From NCBI GenBank assembly GCA_050260775.1, contig JBLNCP010000023.1, positions 101,915-165,914 of the forward strand: a DNA stretch of 64,000 bases, given 5' to 3'. Origin of the DNA: CALABS01 sp050260775. GTDB taxonomy: Bacteria > Pseudomonadota > Alphaproteobacteria > Rhodospirillales > Magnetospirillaceae. The notes under the pieces were generated by a model that made no database searches, had not been told where the DNA came from, and saw nothing but the letters and a program-made list of their open reading frames with translations. Within the stretch, counting starts at the first letter, position 1; every line of letters begins with the position of its first letter. The translations under genes and the position numbers were made by a program. Shown here piece by piece: positions 25,522 through 33,589 of the stretch.

Positions 25522-26796
25522 TCACAGCCAGTCGGGAAGGGCCTCCAGGGCCAGCATGTCCTCGTATGTGGGGCGCGCGCGGACGACCGCAAACTGGTCG
25601 CCGTTCACCAACACTTCCGGGATGAGCGGGCGGGAGTTGTAGGTCGAGGACATGGCGGCGCCATAGGCCCCGGCGGTGCCGAACACCAGCAGGTCACCCG
25701 GGGACAGCGGCGGCAGCAGGCGCTGGCGGGCGAAGGTGTCGCCGGTCTCGCACACCGGCCCGACCACGTCCATGGGGCGCTTCTCGGCGCCGGCCTCGGG
25801 CTCGGCCACCGGCACGATGGCATGGTGGGCATCGTAAAGCGCCGGCCGCATCAGGTCGTTCATGGCGGCGTCGACGATGGCGAAGGTGCGGGTCGCGCCT
25901 TCCTTCATGTGGATGACCTTGGACACCAGGATGCCGGCGTTGCCCACCAACACGCGTCCGGGCTCCAGCACAATGCGGCAGCCGAGGTCGCCCAGCGTTT
26001 CGGCGATCACCTTGGCGTAGTCCGCCGGCGGCGGCGGCATCTCGTTCTCCCACGGCTCGTAGGGCACGCCGAGGCCGCCGCCGAGGTCGAGGCGGCGGAT
26101 GTCGAAGCCGTCGGCCCTGAGGATGGCGGCCAGGTCGCGCACCCGCAGGAAGGCGTCGCGGAAGGGGGCGAGGTCGGTCAGCTGCGAGCCGATGTGGCAG
26201 GCGATGCCGACCACGTCGATCCCGGGCAGCGCGCGGGCGCGACGGTAGACCTCATGGGCGCGCGTCCACTCGATGCCGAACTTGTTCTCTTTCTTGCCGG
26301 TGGTGATCTTGGCGTGGGTGCCGGCGTCGACGTCCGGGTTCACCCGCAAGGCGATCGGCATGGTGACGCCGCGTTCGGCCGCCACCTGCGACAGCATCTC
26401 GAGTTCCGGCTCGGACTCGACGTTGATCTGCATGATGCCCTTGGCGACGGCAAATTCCAGCTCGTGCCGGGTCTTGCCCACGCCGGAGAACACGATGCGG
26501 CCGGCCGGCACGCCGGCGGCCAGGGCACGGCGCAGTTCGCCCTCGCTGACCACGTCGGCGCCGGCGCCCAGTTCGGCCAGGGTGCGGACCACGGCGATGT
26601 TGGGGTTGGCCTTGAGCGCGTAGCAGACGGTGGCGTCGAGCCCGGCCGCCTTCAGGGCGTCGGTGAAGACGGTGAAATGGCGGGCCAGGGTGGCGGTGGA
26701 ATAGCAGTAGAACGGGGTGCCGACGGCGCGCGCGATCTCGGCCACGGCCACCCCTTCGGCATGAAGCTGGCCGCCACGATACTGAAAGTGGTTCAT
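25522..26796 (-). CDS. lysA: Diaminopimelate decarboxylase
   Basis: 424-residue PLP enzyme for the last step of lysine synthesis. Landmarks are VCYALKANPN (Schiff-base Lys), HIGSQL, the glycine loop RLDLGGGLGVPYE, and the C-terminal GPVCETGDTFARQR with the substrate-binding Cys-Glu. The start ATG 26796 overlaps the lptM stop. It is third in an argH-lptM-lysA run that continues to TIGR02302. dapF, the preceding enzyme of the pathway, is elsewhere in this window at 60628. Confidence 0.96.
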   Translation of the reverse strand: MNHFQYRGGQLHAEGVAVAEIARAVGTPFYCYSTATLARHFTVFTDALKAAGLDATVCYALKANPNIAVVRTLAELGAGADVVSEGELRRALAAGVPAGRIVFSGVGKTRHELEFAVAKGIMQINVESEPELEMLSQVAAERGVTMPIALRVNPDVDAGTHAKITTGKKENKFGIEWTRAHEVYRRARALPGIDVVGIACHIGSQLTDLAPFRDAFLRVRDLAAILRADGFDIRRLDLGGGLGVPYEPWENEMPPPPADYAKVIAETLGDLGCRIVLEPGRVLVGNAGILVSKVIHMKEGATRTFAIVDAAMNDLMRPALYDAHHAIVPVAEPEAGAEKRPMDVVGPVCETGDTFARQRLLPPLSPGDLLVFGTAGAYGAAMSSTYNSRPLIPEVLVNGDQFAVVRARPTYEDMLALEALPDWL

Positions 26797-26993
26797 TCGT
26801 ACTCGATCTCCGACGGCAGGCGGCCCGGCTCGACGTCAGGCATCGGCTGGCCCCCTTCGGGGAAAGTGACGTTGGGATAATGGCGGGGATAGATCGATCC
26901 CTCGGGCGGGATCGGCTTTCCCTTGCGGCCGCATGCCGCCAGCGACAGGCTGAGCGACAGCACCAGGGCCAGCAGCGTCAGGGTGCGGATCAT
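26793..26993 (-). CDS. lptM: LptM (YifL-like) small lipoprotein
   Basis: 66-residue lipoprotein whose leader ends in the lipobox LAAC, immediately followed by GRKGKPIPPE, the conserved motif of LptM, which helps assembly of the LptD LPS translocon in E. coli. The tail is Pro-rich and acidic. Start and stop both overlap neighbours by 4 bases (argH upstream, lysA downstream). This is the normal alphaproteobacterial position for the gene, which annotation often misses because of its size. Confidence 0.85.
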   Translation of the reverse strand: MIRTLTLLALVLSLSLSLAACGRKGKPIPPEGSIYPRHYPNVTFPEGGQPMPDVEPGRLPSEIEYE

Positions 26994-28429
26994 CGGGCCT
27001 CCCCTGTCAGGGTGCGCTGGCGGGCCGCAGCCACCGCCTCGCGCACGCGTTCCGGCGCGGTGCCGCCGAAGCTGGTGCGGCTGGCCACCGAGCTGTCGAC
27101 CGACAGCACGGCGCGCGCCGCTTCGGTGATGCCGGGCTCGACGGTCTGCATCTCGGCCAGCGACAGATCGGGCAGGTCGCAGCCCTTCTCCTCGGCCAGC
27201 TTGACCAGCGAGCCGGCGACGTGGTGGGCGCGGCGGAACGGGATCTTCAGCTCGCGCACGCACCAGTCGGCGATGTCGGTGGCGGTGGTGAAGCCGGCGC
27301 CGGCGGCTGCCTTCAGCACGTCGGTGTTGACCGTCATGTCGCGGATCATGCCGGTCATGGCGGCGATGGCCAGCTCCATGGTGTCGGCCGCCTCGAAGGT
27401 CGGCTCCTTGTCGTCCTGCATGTCCTTGGAATAGGCCAGCGGCAGACCCTTCATGACGATCAGCAGGGCGTTGAGGTCGCCGATGACGCGGCCGGTCTTG
27501 GCGCGGATCAGTTCGGCGGCATCCGGGTTGCGCTTCTGCGGCATGATCGACGAGCCGGTGGTGAAGCCGTCCGACAGCTTGACGAAACGGAACTGCGCCG
27601 ACGTCCAGATCACCAGTTCCTCGGCCAGGCGCGACAGGTGGACGGCGCAGATCGAGCAGGCGGCCATGAATTCCAGGGCGAAGTCGCGGTCGGACACGCC
27701 GTCGAGCGAATTGCGCATCGGCCCGTCGAAGCCCAGCTCGGCGGCGGTGAAATGCCGGTCGATCGGGAAGGAGGTGCCGGCCAGCGCCGCCGAGCCGAGC
27801 GGGCTCTCGTTGAGCCGCTTGCGGGCGTCGCGCAGGCGGCCGCGGTCGCGGCCGATCATCTCGACATAGGCCATCAGGTGGTGGCCGAAGGTCACCGGCT
27901 GGGCGGCCTGCAGGTGGGTGAAGCCCGGCATCACGGTGGCGGCGTGTTCGTCGGCGCGGACCAGCAGCGCCGCGATCAGCTCGCCCAGGGCGCCGTCCAT
28001 CCCGTCGATGGCGTCGCGCACCCACAGGCGGAAGTCGGTCGCCACCTGGTCGTTGCGCGAGCGCGCGGTGTGCAGGCGCCCGGCCGCGTCGCCGATCAGT
28101 TCGGCCAGCCGCGCCTCGACGTTCATGTGAATGTCTTCCAGCGCCACCGAGAACGGGAACGCGCCGCTTTCGATCTCTTGCAGGACGGTGTCCAGGCCCG
28201 CCAGAATGGCATCGCCGTCGGCGGCGGTGATGATGCCCTGTTTCACCAGCATGCGGCAGTGCGCCTTCGAGCCGCGGATGTCCTGGGCGTACAGGCGCTT
28301 GTCGAAGTCGATGGAGGCGTTGATCCGCTGCATGATGGCAGCCGGGCCGCCGACGAAGCGGCCGCCCCACATGGAAGACGCATGGGGGGACGAGGCTTGC
28401 GGGGCTGCGGGCGTCTGGTTGTCGCTCAT
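26990..28429 (-). CDS. argH: Argininosuccinate lyase
   Basis: 479-residue enzyme that splits argininosuccinate into arginine and fumarate. The superfamily signature GSSIMPQKRNPD is present, with MWGGRF near the N-terminus and RSRNDQVATDFRLW (substrate binding). The start ATG 28429 fits the family; the open frame extends 51 codons upstream across the tlpA gene. An N-terminal stretch of ~18 residues (DNQTPAAPQ...) precedes the conserved core. It is the first gene of the argH-lptM-lysA unit. Confidence 0.96.
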   Translation of the reverse strand: MSDNQTPAAPQASSPHASSMWGGRFVGGPAAIMQRINASIDFDKRLYAQDIRGSKAHCRMLVKQGIITAADGDAILAGLDTVLQEIESGAFPFSVALEDIHMNVEARLAELIGDAAGRLHTARSRNDQVATDFRLWVRDAIDGMDGALGELIAALLVRADEHAATVMPGFTHLQAAQPVTFGHHLMAYVEMIGRDRGRLRDARKRLNESPLGSAALAGTSFPIDRHFTAAELGFDGPMRNSLDGVSDRDFALEFMAACSICAVHLSRLAEELVIWTSAQFRFVKLSDGFTTGSSIMPQKRNPDAAELIRAKTGRVIGDLNALLIVMKGLPLAYSKDMQDDKEPTFEAADTMELAIAAMTGMIRDMTVNTDVLKAAAGAGFTTATDIADWCVRELKIPFRRAHHVAGSLVKLAEEKGCDLPDLSLAEMQTVEPGITEAARAVLSVDSSVASRTSFGGTAPERVREAVAAARQRTLTGEAR

Positions 28430-28442
28430 GGATACCTGGGCA

Positions 28443-29066
28443 ATGGACAAGAAGGTCGTTGGGGACGCGGACATGGGGGACAGAAAGATTTCGGGAACCA
28501 GACTCGCCCTCGTCGGCGCCGGCCTGGCTCTGCTGGCGGCGCTGGCGGTTGCGCTGTGGGTCGTGATCCCCGAACGGCCCATAAGCTACACCGGTTCGTC
28601 CACCAACCCAAGCCTGACGGCGGCCATCGGCGCCCGCCCGGTGGCGGAACGCCCGGCGGCGCCGCCCTTGGCCTTCGCCGATGCGGACGGGCATCCGCGC
28701 ACCCTCGGGGAGTTCCGGGGCAAGGTGGTGCTGGTCAACCTGTGGGCCACCTGGTGCCCGCCCTGCGTCGCCGAGATGCCGTCGATCGCCGAACTGCAGC
28801 GCCGGCTCGGGGGTGAGCGCTTCCAGGTGGTGGCGGTGGCGCTGGACCGCGGCGGCGCCCCGGCGGTCGCGCGGTGGTTCCACAGGAACGGCATCGACGC
28901 GCTGGCGCTCTATACCGGCAACCCCGCCGATTATCCCGACGCGCTGCTGCCGACCTCGCTGCTGGTCGACGCCGAGGGGCGGGTGGCATGGGACGGTTTC
29001 GGCGCCAAGGACTGGGCCGGCGAACGCGCCATCGCGACGGTAGAGGCGGTGATCGAGGGCAGGTAA
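28443..29066 (+). CDS. TlpA-type thiol:disulfide oxidoreductase
   Basis: 207 residues from ATG 28443 (197 from ATG 28473, which is also reasonable). One N-terminal membrane anchor (about residues 17-40) is followed by a thioredoxin fold with the active site NLWATWCPPCVAEMPS and the cis-Pro region LPTSLLVDAEGRV. It likely reduces periplasmic cysteines, for example in cytochrome c or oxidase assembly. It is divergent from argH with only 13 bp between start codons, a frequent alphaproteobacterial arrangement. Confidence 0.9.
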   Translation: MDKKVVGDADMGDRKISGTRLALVGAGLALLAALAVALWVVIPERPISYTGSSTNPSLTAAIGARPVAERPAAPPLAFADADGHPRTLGEFRGKVVLVNLWATWCPPCVAEMPSIAELQRRLGGERFQVVAVALDRGGAPAVARWFHRNGIDALALYTGNPADYPDALLPTSLLVDAEGRVAWDGFGAKDWAGERAIATVEAVIEGR

Positions 29067-29090
29067 CCGAAACGGGGGGCCGAAACGACG

Positions 29091-29113
29091 AAGGGCGCCC
29101 CTGGGGCGCCCTT
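29091..29113. terminator. Hairpin between convergent tlpA-like gene and irr
   Basis: Perfect 10-bp arms AAGGGCGCCC (29091-29100) and GGGCGCCCTT (29104-29113) with a 3-base loop lie in the 70-bp convergent gap. There is no long U-tract, so termination efficiency is uncertain. Confidence 0.6.
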
Positions 29114-29136
29114 GCCGGTTCGATCAAGAGGAGGGA

Positions 29137-29556
29137 TCAGCCGTCGATGCGGACGATGACCTCGACCCGGCTGATGCGCATGCCCTCGGGCGCCTCGGGG
29201 ATCTTGCTGACCCCGATCATCTCGCCGGGGATGTCGCACAGCTTGCCCGACTTCTCGTAGAAGAAGTGGTGATGGTCGCTGGTGTTGGTGTCGAAATACG
29301 ACCGCCCCGCGTCCACCACGATCTCGCGCAGCAGCCCGGCATCGGTGAATTGGTGCAGCGTGTTGTAGACCGTGGCCAGCGACACGCGGATGTTGCTGGA
29401 CAGCGCCTCGGTATGGAGCTGTTCCGCCGAGATGTGGCGGTCGCATCCGTCGAAGAGCAGACGGGCCAGGGCCAGACGTTGCCGCGTGGGACGCAGGCCG
29501 GCGGCGCGAAGGCGATCGAGCGCCTGGGAATAAGGGCGTACGGTAACCATGGTCAT
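29137..29556 (-). CDS. irr: Fur-family regulator, Irr type
   Basis: 139-residue regulator. The winged-helix part has GLRPTRQRLALARLLFDG and SLATVYNTLHQF. The dimer/metal half has the HHH run in SDHHHFFYEKSG and lacks the C-terminal CxxC pairs of classical Fur, which is the Irr pattern. Irr controls heme synthesis and iron genes in alphaproteobacteria by sensing heme. The Bradyrhizobium-type heme motif (GCPWHD) is not present; the matching place reads GCDRHI. The start is ATG 29556 or 29550. Confidence 0.88.
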   Translation of the reverse strand: MTMVTVRPYSQALDRLRAAGLRPTRQRLALARLLFDGCDRHISAEQLHTEALSSNIRVSLATVYNTLHQFTDAGLLREIVVDAGRSYFDTNTSDHHHFFYEKSGKLCDIPGEMIGVSKIPEAPEGMRISRVEVIVRIDG

Positions 29557-29562
29557 GATATT

Positions 29563-29637
29563 GGGCCGACCTGCACGGTTTAAAAGGCTACTGGCTCAAA
29601 ACTAGCATACAGCAGCTTGAAAAATAAAGGTCGGCCC
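29563..29637. promoter_or_regulatory. Inverted repeat bounding the AT-rich irr upstream region
   Basis: GGGCCGACC (29563-29571) and GGTCGGCCC (29629-29637) are perfect 9-bp inverted copies. Between them are 57 bases, much more AT-rich than the rest of the window, where the irr promoter should lie. No clear Irr-type iron control element (TTTAGAA-N9-TTCTAAA) was found. Role unknown. Confidence 0.4.
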
Positions 29638-29657
29638 GGGTTTGTCCGTGACCTTGG

Positions 29658-30269
29658 TCAACTGGCGACGCCATGGGCGTGCACGTGGTGGGCGCCATTG
29701 CGCGCAAGGATGTCACACGCCCGGCGTTCACAGTCCTGGTCACGCACACGCACCCATACGAGGATGCCGCCCTTCTGCACCTGCCCTTCGAATTCATGGG
29801 CGAGGCGGCGGTCGTAGATCCGTCCCAGGCCGATTCCCAGCCCGGCGCCGGCACCGGCCCCCGCCAGGGCGGCGCCGATGGCCACCGCGGCGGCGCCACC
29901 GGTGGCGAAGGTGAGGCCCAGCGCGGTGACGGCGCCGAAATATCCCAGCATCGACGCCAGCGCGCCGCGGCCTTCCATGCGGCTCTCCGGCTCGACGTAG
30001 TTGCGCCGCGGCACATCCCGCTCGTCGGCCGCCGACACGGTGTCCTCAAGCCGATGCCCCAGCTTCTCCCGGATGGCGCGCTCGCCGCCGAGGACCGAGA
30101 TATCGGCGTGGCTGAAGCCCTGGGTCAGGAGGTCCTGGATGCCCAGTTCCATGGCGTGGGCATCGGAAAACAGGCCGACCGCCTCGCGCACCTCGTCGGT
30201 GTCGGGCTCCGGCTGGACGCCCAGCGGACGGGCCTCGGGCTGGGGGGCGAGGGGGCGGGGTTCGGCCAT
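29658..30269 (-). CDS. Stress-type protein with N-terminal 17M-like domain and glycine zipper
   Basis: 203 residues from ATG 30269. After a Pro-rich start, residues ~25-70 (EAVGLFSDAHAMELGIQDLLTQGFSHADISVL) resemble the general stress protein 17M domain. A hydrophobic Gly/Ala-rich stretch (about 112-150, GAALAGAGAGAGLGIGLG) could be a glycine-zipper membrane segment. A short basic/His C-terminal part (RVRDQDCERRACDILARNGAHHVHAHG) follows. The function is unknown; a membrane-associated stress protein is the cautious reading. Confidence 0.65.
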   Translation of the reverse strand: MAEPRPLAPQPEARPLGVQPEPDTDEVREAVGLFSDAHAMELGIQDLLTQGFSHADISVLGGERAIREKLGHRLEDTVSAADERDVPRRNYVEPESRMEGRGALASMLGYFGAVTALGLTFATGGAAAVAIGAALAGAGAGAGLGIGLGRIYDRRLAHEFEGQVQKGGILVWVRVRDQDCERRACDILARNGAHHVHAHGVAS

Positions 30270-30338
30270 GACGCTCCTCCGTTCGGCTGGCTGGCCTTTC
30301 GATATGGGAGGCACGGTCAAGCGGGGGGAAGACCTTTA

Positions 30339-30443
30339 CCCCGAAAGGGGAAGGGGCGACCGCCGCCGCCCCAGGCCGGAAAGAGCAAGGGCGGCCGCAG
30401 CCGCCCCAGGCCGGAAAGAGGAAGGGCGGCCGAAGCCGCCCTT
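30339..30443 (-). terminator. Row of hairpins after the nitronate monooxygenase-like gene
   Basis: Read on the minus strand, the gene is followed by AAGGGCGGC-TTCG-GCCGCCCTT (30422-30443, a 9-bp stem with UUCG loop), then GGGCGGC-TGCG-GCCGCCC (30389-30406), a third stem with one mismatch (30353-30372), and a small CCCC/GGGG hairpin (30339-30350). The first two are part of a ~35-bp direct repeat (CCGCCCCAGGCCGGAAAGAG core, starts near 30366 and 30401). Each is followed by a CTTTCC-type stretch. Confidence 0.75.
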
Positions 30444-30470
30444 GCACGATCATTACGTTGCCGCCGAAGC

Positions 30471-31871
30471 CTACTTGCCGGTCAGCATGCGGTCGAACAG
30501 CTGCTTGATCGTCGGGATGAAGCCGTCGGCGTAGATCGGGTCCGAACCGAACCGGTAGGCGTTGTGGCCGGCGAACATCAGCTCGTGCTCGACGTCGCCG
30601 CCGTGGCCGATGTTCTGCAGGGTCTTCTGGATGCAGAACGAGCGCGGATCGGCCTTCTTGCCGGTGGTGCCGGCCTCGTTCTGGGCCCAGTTCGAGAACA
30701 CGCACTGCGACAGGCAGCCCATGCAGTCCACCTGGTCCTTGCGGATCTCCTCGGCCTTGACCGGGTCGACGAAGATCAGCGTGGAATCGGGGGTGCGCAG
30801 CGCCTCGCTGAAGCCGGCCTTGATCCAGCCCTCGGCCAGCTGCTTGTCGTGGGGGGTGACCCACACCTTGCGGCCGCGGGCGCCGATCGGCAGCGCCGCC
30901 TCATGCTCGCCCACCGCCTCGGTGGAGTAGGCGATCTGACGGTGGCTGCGGTCGACCAGCTCCTGGATGAAGCCGTTGCGCACGGCCGACGAGTAGAAGC
31001 CGGTCGGGCTGAAGCGGTGCAGCAGCACGTCGCCGGGCTTGAGCGTCACCAGACGCTGCTTCCAGGCGTCCGAGATCGGGCTTTCCTGGGTCAGCAGCGG
31101 ACGGGTGCCGAGCTGGAAGGCGACGGCGCCCAGGTCGGGATTGCCGATCCAGTCCTCCCACTCCTCCAGCGCCCACACGCCGCCGGCCATGAACACCGGG
31201 ACGCGGTCGGACACGCCGCATTCGCGCATGGTCTTGCGGAGCTCGAGCACGCGGCCCATGGGCGGCTCGGGCTTTTCCGGATTCTCGGAATTGGACAGGC
31301 CGTTATGGCCGCCGGCCAGCCACGGATCCTCGTAGACCACGCCGCCCAGCAGCTCGGCCTGCTTGTGGTAGGCCCGCTTCCACAGCGCGCGGAAGGCGCG
31401 CGCCGAAGACACGATCGGATAATAGTAGACGCCGTACTCGGCGGCGATCTCCGACACCTTGTAGGGCATGCCGGCGCCGCAGGTGACGCCGTGGATCAGC
31501 CCCTTGGCCCCCTTGAGCACGCCGTGGAGGATCTCCTCGGCGCCGCCCATCTCCCACAGCACGTTCATGTGCAGGCGGCCCTTGCCGCCCGAGATGTCGT
31601 GCGCGACGCGAGCCTGGGCGATGCCGCCCTTGATGCCGAACTCGATCAGCTCGCGATGCTTCTCGCCGCGGGTCTTGCCGGTATAGACCATCGGGATGAT
31701 CTTGCCGTTCTCGTCATAGGTGTCGGCGTTGACACCGGAGAACGTGCCGACGCCGCCCGAGGCCGCCCAGGCGCCCGAGCTCTCGCCGTTGGAGACGTTG
31801 ATACCCTTGCCGCCCTCGACCAGGGGCAGCACTTCACGGCCGGAAATGAGGATGGGCTCAAGGGTTTTCAA
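30471..31871 (-). CDS. Nitronate monooxygenase / 2-nitropropane dioxygenase family flavoprotein
   Basis: 466-residue FMN TIM-barrel enzyme. The glycine-rich segments fit the family: GIKGGIAQARVAHDI, GVTCGAGMPYKV, VPVFMAGGVWALEEW and GAVAFQLGTRPLLTQESP. It is longer than the ~320-350 residues typical of nitronate monooxygenases. The extra C-terminal part carries VDCMGCLSQCVFSNW, a CxxCxxxC set that might hold an iron-sulfur cluster, plus a further Cys. The start is TTG 31871 with CGGAG upstream. The true substrate is unknown; related proteins are sometimes annotated as enoyl-ACP reductase II. Confidence 0.8.
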   Translation of the reverse strand: MKTLEPILISGREVLPLVEGGKGINVSNGESSGAWAASGGVGTFSGVNADTYDENGKIIPMVYTGKTRGEKHRELIEFGIKGGIAQARVAHDISGGKGRLHMNVLWEMGGAEEILHGVLKGAKGLIHGVTCGAGMPYKVSEIAAEYGVYYYPIVSSARAFRALWKRAYHKQAELLGGVVYEDPWLAGGHNGLSNSENPEKPEPPMGRVLELRKTMRECGVSDRVPVFMAGGVWALEEWEDWIGNPDLGAVAFQLGTRPLLTQESPISDAWKQRLVTLKPGDVLLHRFSPTGFYSSAVRNGFIQELVDRSHRQIAYSTEAVGEHEAALPIGARGRKVWVTPHDKQLAEGWIKAGFSEALRTPDSTLIFVDPVKAEEIRKDQVDCMGCLSQCVFSNWAQNEAGTTGKKADPRSFCIQKTLQNIGHGGDVEHELMFAGHNAYRFGSDPIYADGFIPTIKQLFDRMLTGK

Positions 31872-31970
31872 AGCGAAAGGTACTCCGTGGGGTCATCTGC
31901 CTGGGGACGGTCTGACGGCGTCCTAGCGCGCAGGTATATCGTTCCTCGCCCGGATTGACCACATAAGACT

Positions 31971-32681
31971 TTAGCCGTGGAGGAGTATGTCCGGGCGGTC
32001 GGTGAAAATGGCATCAACGCCGCGTGTCCACAGCGCCTCGGCGCGCATCCTGCGGTTGACGGTGTAGGCGCCGAGCAGGTATCCCGCCGCCTTCACCTCC
32101 GCCACCCGGCCGGCCGACAGCCACCGGTGGGCGGCATTGATGCCCACGCAGCCCAGCGCCTCGACACGGCGCCGCCAATCGGCGGGAACGCGTTCCACCA
32201 GCAGCGCCCGCGGCCACCCGGGCACGGCCTCGGCGGCGGCCGCCAGGGCCAGGGGGCTGAAGCTGGACACCAGTGGCGCCGGCAGGGCGTGCGGCCAGGA
32301 TGCCGTGGCCGCCGCCATGGCCGCCTTGGCGGTCCGCGCTTCGTCGCCGCGATCGGGCTTGATCTCGATGTTGACCTCGAGCCCCCGCGACCGGCACAGC
32401 TGGAGCACCTCGGCCAGCGTGGCGACCCCGAGGCCCGCCAGCTCCCCGGCGGTGCGGGCCCGCACCGGGCCATGGCCGGCGGTGCAGCGATCCAGGGTAT
32501 CGTCGTGGAAGACCACCGGCACGCCGTCGGCGGAGAGGCGGACGTCGAACTCGACCATGCGGCAGCCGAGTTCGGCGGCCAGCGCGAACGAGGCCAGGGT
32601 GTTCTCGGGCGCCAGGCCGGCGGCGCCGCGGTGGCCGATGATGCGGGGAAGGTCCAGCGGCGGCTTCGTCGGGGGCCTCAC
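31971..32681 (-). CDS. Glycerophosphodiester phosphodiesterase
   Basis: 236 residues from GTG 32681, which overlaps the xerD stop (GTGA). The GDPD core is intact: IIGHRGAAGLAPENTLASF with the catalytic His-Arg and Glu, EFDVRLSADGVPVVFHDD with the metal ligands and second His, NIEIKPD, and the C-terminal GVDAIFTDRPD. It hydrolyses glycerophosphodiesters to glycerol-3-phosphate. No signal peptide is seen, so it is cytoplasmic. Coupling to a chromosome-dimer recombinase is probably incidental. Confidence 0.92.
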   Translation of the reverse strand: MRPPTKPPLDLPRIIGHRGAAGLAPENTLASFALAAELGCRMVEFDVRLSADGVPVVFHDDTLDRCTAGHGPVRARTAGELAGLGVATLAEVLQLCRSRGLEVNIEIKPDRGDEARTAKAAMAAATASWPHALPAPLVSSFSPLALAAAAEAVPGWPRALLVERVPADWRRRVEALGCVGINAAHRWLSAGRVAEVKAAGYLLGAYTVNRRMRAEALWTRGVDAIFTDRPDILLHG

Positions 32682-33574
32682 TTTCTCGCCAGCGGATGGT
32701 GCAGCTGCACCAGCCGGGTCTTGGGCTCGTCGAGGACGTGGGTATAGATCTCGGTGGTGGCGATGTCGGCATGGCCCAGCATCTCCTGGACGACGCGCAG
32801 GTCGGCGCCGTGGGCGAGAAGATGGGTGGCGAAGGCATGGCGCAACACGTGGGGCGACAGCCGGCGCGGATCGATGCCGGCATGCATGCCGACCTTCAGC
32901 AGCATCTGGGCGAAGCCGGCCCGCGTCAGGTGACCCGAGCGGGCGTGGGACGGGAACAGCCATTTCGACGCCTTCCTGCCGAGCAGCTGCGCGCGGACGG
33001 CCAGCCAGGCCGCCACGGCCTCGCGGGCCGGGCGCGACAGCGGCACCATGCGTTCCTTGGAGCCCTTGCCGCGCACCACGATCATTTCGGGGTCGCGGGC
33101 GAGGGTGGCGAACGGCAGGCCGACCAGCTCGGAGACGCGCAGGCCGGTGGCGTAGAGCAGCTCCAGCAGGGCCGTCGTCATTTCGGCTTGCGGCGGCTTG
33201 AGGGCGCGGGCGGCCGCCAGCAGGGCCTCGACCTCGGCCTCGGTCAGCACCTTGGGCAGCGGTCGGCCGAGCCGCGGTCCGTCGAGCCGGCTGGTGGGGT
33301 CGTCCCGGCGCCAGCCCTCGGCATAGGCGAAGCCGTAGAATTGCCGAAGGCAGGACAGGCGCCGCGCCTGGGTGCGGGTGGCCATGCCGGCATCGGCGAG
33401 ATGGCGCAGGTAGGTGGCGACGTCCTCTTCCGTCGCGGCGACCACCTCCCGGCCGCGCCGCTTCAGGAAGGTTCCCAGGTCGGCGAGGTCGCGGCGATAG
33501 GCGTCGAGCGTGTTGGCCGAGGCGCCGCGCTCGACCGACATCATCTCGAGGAAGGCCTCCGCGTGGCGCGACAT
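32678..33574 (-). CDS. xerD: Tyrosine recombinase XerD
   Basis: 298-residue site-specific recombinase that resolves chromosome dimers at dif together with XerC and FtsK. The N-terminal SAM-like core-binding domain (1-95) precedes the catalytic domain with all residues: Arg in YATGLRVSEL, Lys in VRGKGSKERMVPL, the HxxR box SPHVLRHAFATHL, His in MLGHADIATT and Tyr in IYTHV. Chromosomal neighbours (aroK, aroB, corC) match the XerD locus of other alphaproteobacteria, so it is not an integrase of a mobile element. Confidence 0.93.
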   Translation of the reverse strand: MSRHAEAFLEMMSVERGASANTLDAYRRDLADLGTFLKRRGREVVAATEEDVATYLRHLADAGMATRTQARRLSCLRQFYGFAYAEGWRRDDPTSRLDGPRLGRPLPKVLTEAEVEALLAAARALKPPQAEMTTALLELLYATGLRVSELVGLPFATLARDPEMIVVRGKGSKERMVPLSRPAREAVAAWLAVRAQLLGRKASKWLFPSHARSGHLTRAGFAQMLLKVGMHAGIDPRRLSPHVLRHAFATHLLAHGADLRVVQEMLGHADIATTEIYTHVLDEPKTRLVQLHHPLARK

Positions 33575-33589
33575 CGCCCGGATGCCCGC

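Noticed and set aside
32678..33574. Integrase of a mobile element
   Set aside because: The sequence and its aroK/aroB neighbours fit housekeeping XerD; no attachment-site repeats were noticed.
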